From positions 40,196-104,195 of the forward strand of contig NZ_BPRC01000017.1 in assembly GCF_022179725.1 (NCBI RefSeq): 64,000 bases of DNA, written 5' to 3'. Made by a program: the position numbers and the translations under genes. Positions 1 through 10,252 of the stretch are shown here, piece after piece (position 1 is the stretch's first letter; every line of letters begins with the position of its first letter). Under the pieces are notes generated by a model. It searched no databases. It was not told where the DNA came from and saw only the letters and a program-made list of their open reading frames with translations. The stretch comes from Methylorubrum aminovorans. Its GTDB lineage: Bacteria > Pseudomonadota > Alphaproteobacteria > Rhizobiales > Beijerinckiaceae.

Positions 1-2241
<2,241 letters not shown>

Positions 2242-2448
2242 AAGGGACCCTGTCTGGAGCCCCCTTAAGATCGCCGCTCAAGCCCTTCCGAGTCTGTCAC
2301 CGACGCGCCGCACCGGGGCCGATATCCACCGTTCTTCGAGCCCGACACCCTTCGCCTGTTTGGCGGGAGGCGGAATCGGACCGCCTGACGCCGTTTCCTG
2401 TGAGCAACGTCTCAGGGAGAGGAACAAAACACGCTCAGACGCGAGACA

Positions 2449-2553
2449 TTAATGGATCGGCGCCAAGGCTACCGCCCAGAGCGCAACGGCTCCGAAGAGC
2501 AGGCCGAAGGCGGTGAACTCGACAACGCTGGTAAGGAACACGCGCTTGGTCAT
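2449..2553 (-). CDS. 34-residue membrane peptide between lolD and dnaE
   Basis: A short open frame starting MTKRVFLTSVVEF and ending ALAPIH. Two charged residues follow the start, then about 25 hydrophobic residues form one membrane-spanning helix, and the tail is short. The start is supported by GGAG ten bases upstream of the ATG. The frame is open further upstream, but that part reads as noncoding sequence. Single-helix peptides of this type are often missed in annotation. No function can be assigned. The good ribosome binding site and clean hydrophobic pattern argue that it is translated, but short frames of this kind also arise by chance. Confidence 0.5.
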   Translation of the reverse strand: MTKRVFLTSVVEFTAFGLLFGAVALWAVALAPIH

Positions 2554-2855
2554 GGCTTCCACTCCGTGTTGATGGAGTGATTTTTGTTCCTGTTTTGTTC
2601 TGTGTAAAGCCTGGGGATGCGCCAACGCGGCGGAATGGTGAACGATGTGTTGCCGGCGCCACGGCGAGGCTGCAGGCAAGCGCGTCCGACCATCACCCGC
2701 CGAATGACTCGGTTCGATTCCTGCCGCGTCGCCTGCCGAGTGCGAGGCGGAGCCGAAGCAATCGAGGGGCTGACCTCTTCGAAGACGCCGCGTGCCCGGA
2801 CCGCCTCAGGGGCGCTCGTGATGAGGGCCGAGGAGCGAGCCCGAAGCGCTCGCCG
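2554..2855. other. Intergenic stretch between lolD and the 34-residue peptide
   Basis: About 300 bases with no convincing gene. It holds the ribosome binding site and presumably the promoter of the small membrane peptide. A TTCGATT string at 2713-2719 looks like a tRNA T-loop, but no cloverleaf forms around it. The short open frames here have no family resemblance that I can see. Confidence 0.4.
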
Positions 2856-3566
2856 CTAACCCAACTGCTCGATCATCCCGTCGCGGATGGTCACCCGCCG
2901 GTCCATGCGCGCAGCGAGTTCCATGTTGTGGGTCGCGATCAGCGCCGCGAGGCCAGAGGCGCGCACGAGCTGGAGCAGGATGCTGAAGACGCGGCCCGAG
3001 GTCTGCGGGTCAAGATTGCCGGTCGGCTCGTCGGCCAGCAGCAGGCGGGGGCCATTGGCGACGGCGCGGGCGATGGCAACGCGCTGCTGCTCTCCCCCTG
3101 AGAGTTCGGCCGGGCGGTGCGGCAGGCGGTCCTTGAGGCCGAGGAAGCTCAGGAGTTCGGCGGCGCGCGCCTCCGCTTCCTTGCGGGCGAGCCCGCGGAT
3201 GAGCTGGGGCAGCACCACGTTCTCCAGCGCCGAGAACTCCGGCAGCAGGTGGTGGAACTGGTAGACGAAGCCCATCTCCTCGCGCCGCAGGCGGGTGCGC
3301 TCGCCATCCGACATGCCCGCCGTCGGCTGGCCGCCGATATAGACCTCGCCACCATCCGGCCGCTCCAAGAGGCCGGCGATGTGGAGCAGGGTCGATTTGC
3401 CAGCCCCCGAGGGGGCCACCAGGGCGACCAGCTCGCCGGGCCAGATCGCGAGATCGGTGCCGCGCAGGATTTCGAGCGCGCCCTCGCCCTGCCGGTAGCG
3501 GCGCTGGACGCCCGCGAAAAACAGGGCCGGCACGGGCTGAGCGCCGCCGGCATTCGTCTGAGCCAT
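2856..3566 (-). CDS. lolD: Lipoprotein-releasing ABC transporter ATP-binding protein LolD
   Basis: ATPase of the inner-membrane LolCDE machine that extracts outer-membrane lipoproteins and hands them to LolA. The 236-residue protein has Walker A as APSGAGKST (first glycine replaced by alanine), a Q-loop around FVYQFHHLLPEFSALENV, the signature LSGGEQQRVAIARA, Walker B LLLADEPTG and the switch histidine in IATHN. FHHLLPEFSALENV is typical of LolD and separates it from MacB-type ATPases. It follows lolC/E by 14 bases on the same strand, so the two are cotranscribed with proS upstream. Confidence 0.95.
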   Translation of the reverse strand: MAQTNAGGAQPVPALFFAGVQRRYRQGEGALEILRGTDLAIWPGELVALVAPSGAGKSTLLHIAGLLERPDGGEVYIGGQPTAGMSDGERTRLRREEMGFVYQFHHLLPEFSALENVVLPQLIRGLARKEAEARAAELLSFLGLKDRLPHRPAELSGGEQQRVAIARAVANGPRLLLADEPTGNLDPQTSGRVFSILLQLVRASGLAALIATHNMELAARMDRRVTIRDGMIEQLG

Positions 3567-3580
3567 ATCGGGGCGTTCCG

Positions 3581-4900
3581 TCAGCCGTAGCGCAGGGCCT
3601 GCACCGGATCGAGCCGGGCGGCGCGCCAGGAGGGATAGAGGGTCGCCGCCAGGGACAGCAGCACCGAGGTGACCACGATGATGACGACCTCGTTCGTGTT
3701 CATCTCGGCCGGGATCTCGGCGAGGAAGCGCACGGTCGGGTCCCAGGCGGTGGGAAACAGGGTGCGCTGGATCGGCTTGATGTTGAGGGTGAACAGCACC
3801 CCGCCAATGAGGCCGATCGCCGTGCCGACGAGGCCGATCAGCGCCCCGTTGATGAGGAAGACCCGCATGATCGTGCCCGGCGTCGCCCCCATCGTGCGCA
3901 GGATCGCGATGTCCGAGGACTTGTCGCGCACGAGCAGGATGAGCCCCGAGATGATGTTGAGGGTCGCCACGATGACGATGAGGTTGAGGATCAGGAACAT
4001 CACGTTCCGCTCCACCTCCAGGGCACCGAAGAAGGTGCGGTTGGTCTGGCGCCAGTCGGTCAGAAGGATCGGGCGCTCGGCCGCCATCTCCAGGGGCTCG
4101 CGCATCTCGCCGACCGCATCGGCATTGTCGATGTAGATCTCGATGACGCTGACGTCACCGTCGCGGTTGAAGAAGGCCTGTGCCTCGGCGAGCGGCATGA
4201 AGGCCATGGTGGTATCGAAATCCGTCACCCCGATCTCGAAGATCGCCTTGACGGTGTAGGCCTTGGTGCGCGGCGCGGTGCCGAAGGGCGTGCTCGCCCC
4301 CTTCGGCGTCGAGAGGGTGACCTGATCGCCCGCCTGAAGGCCGAGGGAATCGGCGAGCCTTTTGCCGAGCGCGATCCCCTCGCCGCTGTCGAAGCCCTCC
4401 AGCGTGCCGCTCTTGATCGCGCCGGAGACCGCCGGGATCTTCGGCAGGTCGGACTCTCGCACGCCGCGCACGAGCACGCCGGAGCCGCCATAGGGGGAGG
4501 AGGCGAAGGCCTGCCCCTGCACCATCGGCACCACGGCGCGCACGCCCGCGACCTTCTCCAGCCGGTCGGAGAGATCGACGTAGTCGGTGAAGAGGCGGTC
4601 GATCGGCGCGGCGAAGACGTGGCCGTTCAGCCCGATGATCTTGGAGCGCAGTTCCGAGCGGAAGCCGTTCATCACCGAGAGCACGATGATGAGGGTGGCG
4701 ACCCCGACCGCGATACCGAGCACCGAGAACAGGGCGACCACCGAGACGCCGCCGCCCCGGCGGCGCGCCCGCAGGTAGCGGCCGGCGATGATCCACTCGA
4801 ACCCGGCGAAGGGCGGCGTGGACGCGCTCGCGCGGGCGTTCTTCAGCCTTGTCAGGACGCCCTTCAAGGAGACGCCAGCCTTACCCAACGCGAGCGCCAT
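3581..4900 (-). CDS. lolC: Lipoprotein-releasing ABC transporter permease LolC/LolE
   Basis: Membrane subunit of the lipoprotein-releasing transporter, 439 residues. It begins with a cytoplasmic segment, then the family motif FEWIIAGRYLRARR and a first membrane helix (SVVALFSVLGIAVGVATLIIV) leading into VMNGFR. A large periplasmic domain of about 220 residues follows, then three membrane helices within residues 290-425, ending in YPSWRAARLDPVQALRYG. Only one LolC/E gene is present here, as in many alphaproteobacteria, where one protein probably forms the homodimeric permease. The gene sits 12 bases after proS and 14 before lolD. Confidence 0.94.
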   Translation of the reverse strand: MALALGKAGVSLKGVLTRLKNARASASTPPFAGFEWIIAGRYLRARRRGGGVSVVALFSVLGIAVGVATLIIVLSVMNGFRSELRSKIIGLNGHVFAAPIDRLFTDYVDLSDRLEKVAGVRAVVPMVQGQAFASSPYGGSGVLVRGVRESDLPKIPAVSGAIKSGTLEGFDSGEGIALGKRLADSLGLQAGDQVTLSTPKGASTPFGTAPRTKAYTVKAIFEIGVTDFDTTMAFMPLAEAQAFFNRDGDVSVIEIYIDNADAVGEMREPLEMAAERPILLTDWRQTNRTFFGALEVERNVMFLILNLIVIVATLNIISGLILLVRDKSSDIAILRTMGATPGTIMRVFLINGALIGLVGTAIGLIGGVLFTLNIKPIQRTLFPTAWDPTVRFLAEIPAEMNTNEVVIIVVTSVLLSLAATLYPSWRAARLDPVQALRYG

Positions 4901-4912
4901 CGCGGCCGGTCC

Positions 4913-6241
4913 TCAGACGCGACGGATGCGAGCGGGAAGATCGACGGGGTCGACGGTCTCGCGCTCCCCGCTGGCGCGGCGCTTCAGCTCGATCTTGCCC
5001 TCGGCCAGCCCCTTCGGGCCGACGATCACCTGCCAGGGCAGGCCGATGAGATCCGCGGTGGCGAACTTGGCGCCCGGCCGCTCGTCGCGGTCGTCGTAGA
5101 GCACGGAAAGGCCGGTCGTCTCCAGCGCCGCCTGGATCTCGGCGCAGGCGCCGTCGCAGGCGGCATCGCCAACCTTGAGGTTGATCAGCGCCACGTCGAA
5201 GGGGGCGATGGCGTCCGGCCAGATGATGCCGGCCTCGTCGTGGCTCGCCTCGATGGTGGCCGCAACGAGCCGGCTCGGACCGATGCCGTAGGAGCCCATA
5301 TGGACCGGCCGCTCCTGGCCGTCGGGGCCGGTGACGACCGCCTTCATCGGCGTCGAGTACTTGGTGCCGAAATAGAAGATGTGGCCGACCTCGATGCCGC
5401 GGGCGGAGAGGCGCGCGGTCTCCGGCACCTCGGCGAAGACCGCCTCGTCGTGCATCTCGTCAGTGGCGGCGTAGTGCGAGGTCCAGGCATCGACCACGCC
5501 CTGCAAGCCCGCCACGTCGTCGAAATCGACGGACGGCGGCGGCACCGGCATGTCGAGATAGGCGCGGTCGCAGAAGACCTCGCTCTCACCGGTCTTGGCC
5601 AGGATGATGAACTCGTGGCTGAGATCACCGCCGATGGGACCCGTGTCGGCGCGCATCGGAATGGCTCGAAGGCCGAGCCTCTCGAAGGTGCGGAGATAGG
5701 AGACGAAGACCTTGTTGTAGGAGTGGCGCGCGGCGGCCTGATCGAGGTCGAAGGAGTAGCCGTCCTTCATCAGGAACTCGCGCGAGCGCATGGTGCCGAA
5801 GCGCGGGCGCACCTCGTCGCGGAACTTCCACGAGATCTGATAGAGGTTCTTGGGCAGATCCTTGTAGGAGCGCGCGCTGGCGCGAAAGATCTCGGTGACG
5901 ACCTCCTCAGCCGTCGGCCCGTAGAGCAACTCGCGCTCGTGGCGATCCTTCAGCCGCAGCATCTCCTTGCCGTAGGCCTCGTAGCGGCCGGATTCGCGCC
6001 AGAGATCGGCCGCCTGGATCGTCGGCATCAGGATCTCGATGGCGCCCGCACGGTCCTGCTCGGCGCGGATCACGTCGCAGACCTTGTTGAGGACGCGCAG
6101 GCCCAGCGGCAGCCACGCGTAGATGCCGGCGGCCTCCTGGCGGATCATGCCGGCGCGCAGCATCAGGCGGTGAGAGATGATCTCCGCTTCCTTGGGCGTC
6201 TCGCGCAGGATCGGCAGGAAGTAGCGAGAGAGACGCATCAT
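4913..6241 (-). CDS. proS: Prolyl-tRNA synthetase (short, mitochondrial-like form)
   Basis: Class II aminoacyl-tRNA synthetase charging tRNA-Pro. I start it at the ATG-ATG pair at 6241 (MMRLSRYFLP); the frame stays open upstream to 6577 but that part does not look like protein. At 442 residues it matches the short alphaproteobacterial type lacking the editing insertion of the E. coli enzyme. Visible motifs are RAGMIRQEAAGIYAWLPLG, YGPTAEEVVTEIF and GSYGIGPSRLVAATIE, followed by an anticodon-binding C-terminus. It is 12 bases upstream of lolC/E, forming a proS-lolC-lolD unit. Confidence 0.95.
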   Translation of the reverse strand: MMRLSRYFLPILRETPKEAEIISHRLMLRAGMIRQEAAGIYAWLPLGLRVLNKVCDVIRAEQDRAGAIEILMPTIQAADLWRESGRYEAYGKEMLRLKDRHERELLYGPTAEEVVTEIFRASARSYKDLPKNLYQISWKFRDEVRPRFGTMRSREFLMKDGYSFDLDQAAARHSYNKVFVSYLRTFERLGLRAIPMRADTGPIGGDLSHEFIILAKTGESEVFCDRAYLDMPVPPPSVDFDDVAGLQGVVDAWTSHYAATDEMHDEAVFAEVPETARLSARGIEVGHIFYFGTKYSTPMKAVVTGPDGQERPVHMGSYGIGPSRLVAATIEASHDEAGIIWPDAIAPFDVALINLKVGDAACDGACAEIQAALETTGLSVLYDDRDERPGAKFATADLIGLPWQVIVGPKGLAEGKIELKRRASGERETVDPVDLPARIRRV

Positions 6242-6615
6242 TCGACCTTGGAAGCGGGCAGGCGCAGCCGGAGAGGAGCTAGGCCAGCGTGCGAGGGCAC
6301 ACAACACATTGCCCCCGCAAAACACAAGCGCGCTGCGAACACAGGATCGGATGGCAATGAGGCGGAAGGAAGCCGGCGAAGCGCCGTTGGGCCGCCGCGT
6401 CGGTCGGCTGAAGAGGCGGTTTGCCGCGCTCCTTGCAAAAAAGCGCTGCGAACCGTCTCTCCCCTGATGACACCGGGAAATCTTCTTCCTATAAGCAGCG
6501 CCGTGATGGTCGCAGCCCACGAGGCAGCGCACGGTCCGGGTCTTGGGAGGAACAATCAGCCAACGCGCCGCAAGCAATGCGCGATATAATCTAGGCTGAA
6601 AAATACTTTGGTTTT
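6242..6615. other. Leader region of proS
   Basis: About 370 bases between the DUF1467 terminator and proS. It presumably contains the proS promoter. Open frames on both strands run through it, including an in-frame upstream extension of proS, but their composition looks like frame shadows. No tRNA, riboswitch or T-box structure is recognisable to me. Confidence 0.4.
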
Positions 6616-6650
6616 AAAAGCAAGGCCTTGTGCCTTGCTTTTTGTTTTTG
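6616..6650. terminator. Rho-independent terminator, probably bidirectional
   Basis: A perfect ten-base stem, AAAAGCAAGG at 6616-6625 with CCTTGCTTTT at 6633-6642, closes a seven-base loop. On the plus strand it is followed by TTGTTTTTG. On the minus strand the stem ends in four T. It lies downstream of the DUF1467 gene, so it probably separates the mce-DUF1467 transcript from proS. Confidence 0.75.
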
Positions 6651-6712
6651 AACTGCGGCTCTTCTCGTGCCCGGCGAGATCTTCGGCTCGGGGCGTCCGT
6701 GGCCTTTCGCGA

Positions 6713-7051
6713 CTACAGGCGGGCGAGCGGGAAGATCAACAAAGCTGTGAAGAAGGCGAGAGCGGCCAGGACGGTCGTCAGCAGCGCCTTCTCGCGCAGG
6801 CGCGGGCTCGCGGGCGCCCCCGGATCCTGGCCCGGCACCAGCCGCTGCGGATCGGCCTCGGCGGCATTGCCCAGGGGCAGGATCGCGAACAGGAAGGTCC
6901 ACCACAGGACGAAGTAGAGCGCCAGCGCGCCGAACACCGTCAGCTCGAACCCCTTCACGGCCACGGTGGCGAACAGCGCGACCAGCACCGCAACCGTCAG
7001 GAGGGTCAGCGGCGTCGAGGCGGTGAGGGTACGAAGAGGCGAATGGGTCAT
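6713..7051 (-). CDS. DUF1467 family membrane protein
   Basis: A 112-residue inner-membrane protein with three predicted helices: near residues 15-32, 38-62 (YFVLWWTFLFAILPLG) and 88-110. The middle WWTFLFAILPLG segment and the position between mce and proS are characteristic of the DUF1467 family in alphaproteobacteria. Its role is unknown. It lies 68 bases downstream of mce on the same strand and ends just before a strong terminator, so the two are probably cotranscribed. Confidence 0.85.
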   Translation of the reverse strand: MTHSPLRTLTASTPLTLLTVAVLVALFATVAVKGFELTVFGALALYFVLWWTFLFAILPLGNAAEADPQRLVPGQDPGAPASPRLREKALLTTVLAALAFFTALLIFPLARL

Positions 7052-7119
7052 CGTTTTCGAACAATCATGCAGCGGCCGGGCCGGGGCCCGACCGAAGGAG
7101 GCGGACCGGAGGCGGTCGC

Positions 7120-7524
7120 TCAGACCTGCTCCAGTTCCACCAGCGTGCCCAGGAAATCCTTGGGGTGGAGGAAGATCACCGGCTTGCCGTGGGCGCCGAT
7201 CTTCGGCTCGCCGGTGCCGAGCACGCGGGCGCCGGCTGCTTTCATCTGGTCGCGGGCAGCGATGATGTCCTCGACCTCGTAGCAGACGTGGTGGATGCCG
7301 CCGGCCGGGTTCTTGTCGACGAAGCCCTGGATGGTCGAGTTCTCGCCGAGCGGCGACATCAGCTCGACCTTGCTGTTGGGCAGTTCCACGAACACCACCG
7401 TCACGCCGTGCTCCGGCTGCGGAAGCGGCTCGGTCACCTTGGCGCCGAGCGTGTCGCGGTAGACCGCGGTCGCCGCGTCGAGATCCTTCACCGCGATGGC
7501 GACGTGATTGAGCCGTCCGATCAT
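7120..7524 (-). CDS. mce: Methylmalonyl-CoA epimerase
   Basis: Interconverts (R)- and (S)-methylmalonyl-CoA. In methylotrophs this serves the ethylmalonyl-CoA pathway that regenerates glyoxylate, and it also serves propionate use. The 134-residue vicinal-oxygen-chelate protein begins MIGRLNHVAIAVKDLDAA, has the metal-binding HHVCYEVEDI in the second half, and ends FLHPKDFLGTLVELEQV. Metal ligands of the family are visible as H7 of NHVAIAV, the histidine of GIHHVCYEV and the glutamate of LVELE. Length and motifs match the family exactly. Confidence 0.95.
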   Translation of the reverse strand: MIGRLNHVAIAVKDLDAATAVYRDTLGAKVTEPLPQPEHGVTVVFVELPNSKVELMSPLGENSTIQGFVDKNPAGGIHHVCYEVEDIIAARDQMKAAGARVLGTGEPKIGAHGKPVIFLHPKDFLGTLVELEQV

Positions 7525-7550
7525 GTCTTCTGCCTCCCTACGCTGATCCC

Positions 7551-7642
7551 GTCATTGCGAGCGGCAGCGAAGCAATCCAGCGGCGCGCCATCTCCAAATG
7601 ATGCGGAGCGCTGGATTGCTTCGGCTTTGCCTCGCAATGACC
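7551..7642. repeat. Long intergenic palindrome of the GTCATTGCGAG type
   Basis: Imperfect inverted repeat between rnj and mce. The left arm 7551-7582 begins GTCATTGCGAGCGGCAGCGA; the right arm 7609-7641 begins CGCTGGATTGCTTCGG and ends CTCGCAATGAC. Only a few bases in the middle of the arms fail to pair. The same core is a widespread dispersed palindrome in alphaproteobacterial genomes. Its transcript would fold into a strong hairpin between the two genes. Confidence 0.8.
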
Positions 7643-7660
7643 GGACGTGTCTTTAGTTTA

Positions 7661-9334
7661 TCACACCTCCACCACCTGCACGTGGCAGGCGGGCTTCTTG
7701 CCCCAGGCCTCGTTGACGGCGGAGCGCACAGCGCGGTCGACCGCAATCTCCACGGCCTCCGAGTCCTTCATCTTGCCGCGCGACAGGCCGTTGATGGTCC
7801 GATTGACCGTATCGACCACGGTGTCGAGCAACGGCTCGCCGCTCCGGCCGCGATTGGGCAGGCCCATGATGTCCACCGCCGGATCGCCGGCCATCTCGCC
7901 GCGCTCGTCGATGGCGAGCGCCACCGAGACGATGCCGGCCTGCGAGAGCTTACGCCGCTCGGGGATCGCCCGGTCCTTGGAGTCGATCAGGACATTGCCG
8001 TCCTTGTAGAGGCGTCCGGCGCGGACATGCTCGACCACCTCCGGCGTGCCCGGCGCGAGGCGGACCACCGCGCCGTTGCGGGCCTTGATCACCGACTCAA
8101 CGCCCTGCGAACGGGCGAAACGCGCGTGCTCGTCGAGATGCAGCGCCTCGCCGTGAACCGGCACGACCGCCTTCGGCCGGGTCCAGGAATACATCGCCAC
8201 CATCTCCTCGCGGCGGGGATGCCCGGAGACGTGGACGAGTTCGGTGCGGTCGGTGATGACCTCGATGCCATCCTCGATCAGGTCGTTGATGATGGCCCCG
8301 ACATCGCGCTCGTTGCCGGGGATGGCGCGCGAGGAGAAGATCACCCGGTCGCCCGCCGTCAGCGAGATCGCCGGATGGTCGTGGCGCGACACCCGCGACA
8401 TGGCCGCCCGCGGCTCGCCCTGCGAGCCGGTGAGCAGGCAGACCACCTTGTCGCGCGGGATGTGTGAGAAGGAATCCGCTGAGAGGAAGTCCGGCAATCC
8501 GTCGAGGTAGCCGCATTCGCGGGCGACATCGATGACCCGATCCATGGCGCGCCCGACGGCGATCACCTGACGGCCGCAAGCCTGGGCGGCTTCGGCCACG
8601 GCACGGATGCGCGCGACGTTGGAGGCGAAGGTCGTTACCGCCACGCGATGCGGCGCGTTCTCGATCAGCTTGCGCAGCGTCGCGGAGACCTCGGACTCGC
8701 TCGGCGAGCGGCCCTCGCGCAGGACGTTGGTGGAATCGCAGACCATCGCCAGGATGCCCTCGTCGCCCAGAGCCGTGAAGGCTTCCGGCGAGGTCGTATC
8801 GCCGGCCACAGGCGTGTCGTCGAGCTTCCAGTCACCGGTATGCAGCACGAGGCCGTGCTCGGTGCGGATCGCCACCGCGTTCGACTCGGGAATCGAGTGG
8901 GCCACCGGCACGAATTCGATCTCGAACGGACCGACGGTGACACGCCGACCCGGCTTGATCTCGCGCAGATCCACCTTCGGCGCGCCGGGCTCGGAGAGAC
9001 GACGTGTCTCCAGAAGCTGCTTGGCGAAGCGCGTGGCGTAGACCGGCGCCTTGATGCGCGGCCACAGCTCAGAGATTGCGCCGATATGGTCCTCGTGCGC
9101 GTGGGTGATGAAGATGCCGAGGAGGTCCTTCTTGCGCTCCTCGATGAAGGTGAGGTCCGGGAACATCAGGTCGACGCCCGGCAGCCCTTCCTCGCCGGCG
9201 AAGCCCATCCCGCAATCGACCATGATCCATTTGCGCTGCCGCTCGGGTCCGATCCCGTAGAGGCCTGCATTCATGCCGATCTCGCCCACGCCGCCGAGCG
9301 GCACGAAGACGAGTTCGTCTTGCCGTGTCGTCAT
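7661..9334 (-). CDS. rnj: Ribonuclease J
   Basis: RNA-processing enzyme with endonuclease and 5'-3' exonuclease activity, acting in rRNA maturation and mRNA decay. The 557-residue metallo-beta-lactamase/beta-CASP protein has the zinc site HAHEDH at residues 78-83, further ligands in VAHSIPESNAV and LHTGDWKLDD, and the beta-CASP region with LLTGSQGEPRAAMSR and HVSGHPRREEM. The C-terminal domain holds NRGRSGEPLLD. It follows birA by 19 bases, the usual alphaproteobacterial nuo-birA-rnj order. Confidence 0.95.
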   Translation of the reverse strand: MTTRQDELVFVPLGGVGEIGMNAGLYGIGPERQRKWIMVDCGMGFAGEEGLPGVDLMFPDLTFIEERKKDLLGIFITHAHEDHIGAISELWPRIKAPVYATRFAKQLLETRRLSEPGAPKVDLREIKPGRRVTVGPFEIEFVPVAHSIPESNAVAIRTEHGLVLHTGDWKLDDTPVAGDTTSPEAFTALGDEGILAMVCDSTNVLREGRSPSESEVSATLRKLIENAPHRVAVTTFASNVARIRAVAEAAQACGRQVIAVGRAMDRVIDVARECGYLDGLPDFLSADSFSHIPRDKVVCLLTGSQGEPRAAMSRVSRHDHPAISLTAGDRVIFSSRAIPGNERDVGAIINDLIEDGIEVITDRTELVHVSGHPRREEMVAMYSWTRPKAVVPVHGEALHLDEHARFARSQGVESVIKARNGAVVRLAPGTPEVVEHVRAGRLYKDGNVLIDSKDRAIPERRKLSQAGIVSVALAIDERGEMAGDPAVDIMGLPNRGRSGEPLLDTVVDTVNRTINGLSRGKMKDSEAVEIAVDRAVRSAVNEAWGKKPACHVQVVEV

Positions 9335-9353
9335 CTTGTCCGTCTATCCAGTC

Positions 9354-10247
9354 TCAGGCCGCCGTCGCGGCACTTCCGAAATGCACCTCGCCCGCCGTCA
9401 CGGTTCGTCGGGTTCCATCCGGGGCGAGGATCACGAGCCGCCCCCCCTCGTCGATCGTTTCAAACATGCCCGTCAGCGTGGCCTCGGCCATGCGAACCGA
9501 CACGGGGGCCCCTACCCCCGCCGCGCGCTCAAGCCACCGCCGCCGGATATTCGAGAATCCGCGCCCCTTGTTCCAGATCCGGACGGCTTCGACAAATCGT
9601 TCCGACAGGAATTCGAGCAGCATCGGCGCATCCGCCGCGGAAAACGCCGAGAGCGCAGCCGCCGGATAGGGCAAACCCTCGGGTGTTGCCGCGATATTCA
9701 CACCGAAGCCGACCACGACTGCCCGTCGCCCACCCGGCAGCGTCTCGGCCTCCAGCAGGATGCCGGCGAGCTTTTGGCCGTCAGCGAGGACGTCGTTCGG
9801 CCATTTCAGATGGATGGCGGCGTGTGAGGGAGCAATGCCCTGCGGCGCCAGCGCATCCCCTCTCTCCGCATGCGGGGAGAGGGCTTCGACGACGACGAGG
9901 TCGTCACGACCCTCTCCCTGCCTACGGGGAGAGGGGGCTGAACGGCAGGCGTCGCGCAAAGCGTCTACGAGTGCGCAACCGGCGACGAACCCCAGGGTTG
10001 CCACCACCTCCGGCGCAACACCCGCCACCGGCAGCAACAGGCTCGCGGCGAGGTTGCCGTCCGGTGAGGTCCAGGCATTGCCGCGGCGGCCGCGGCCGGC
10101 TTCCTGGCGTTGGGCCGTGACCCAGAGCGGCCCCGCTTCGCCGCCATGGGCGAGGCGCATCGCCTCACTGTTGGTCGAATCGAGCCGGTCGTGGCTGTGA
10201 AGCCGGTATCCCTCGGACCGGGCTGCCTGACTTAAGCGGAACTGCAT
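9354..10247 (-). CDS. birA: Biotin-[acetyl-CoA carboxylase] ligase BirA with in-frame repeat insertion
   Basis: Attaches biotin to the carboxyl-carrier lysine of AccB, also encoded in this window. This short form has no N-terminal DNA-binding domain, so it is probably not a repressor. Motifs are DSTNSEAMRLA, the ATP/biotin loop GRGRRGNAW, LKWPNDVL and KLAGILLEAE. Between residues about 102 and 139 the chain carries an extra segment (SPRRQGEGR...LSPHAERGD) encoded by a palindromic repeat. The rest of the enzyme is in register, so it is probably functional. It starts 5 bases after nuoN. Confidence 0.93.
   Translation of the reverse strand: MQFRLSQAARSEGYRLHSHDRLDSTNSEAMRLAHGGEAGPLWVTAQRQEAGRGRRGNAWTSPDGNLAASLLLPVAGVAPEVVATLGFVAGCALVDALRDACRSAPSPRRQGEGRDDLVVVEALSPHAERGDALAPQGIAPSHAAIHLKWPNDVLADGQKLAGILLEAETLPGGRRAVVVGFGVNIAATPEGLPYPAAALSAFSAADAPMLLEFLSERFVEAVRIWNKGRGFSNIRRRWLERAAGVGAPVSVRMAEATLTGMFETIDEGGRLVILAPDGTRRTVTAGEVHFGSAATAA
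9858..9935. repeat. Palindromic repeat inserted in frame within birA
   Basis: Two hairpins built from the same unit lie head to tail inside the birA reading frame: 9858-9883 (CCCTCTCTCCGCA pairing with TGCGGGGAGAGGG, one mismatch) and 9910-9935 (CCCTCTCCC pairing with GGGAGAGGG). Between them is a smaller GACGACGAGGTCGTC palindrome. Elements of this sequence are usually intergenic. Here the element is translated as a Pro/Arg/Glu-rich linker. Confidence 0.75.
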
Positions 10248-10252
10248 CCGCC

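Noticed and set aside
2711..2721. GGTTCGATTCC as the T-arm of a tRNA
   Set aside because: Neither a T-stem nor an acceptor or anticodon arm can be drawn around it.
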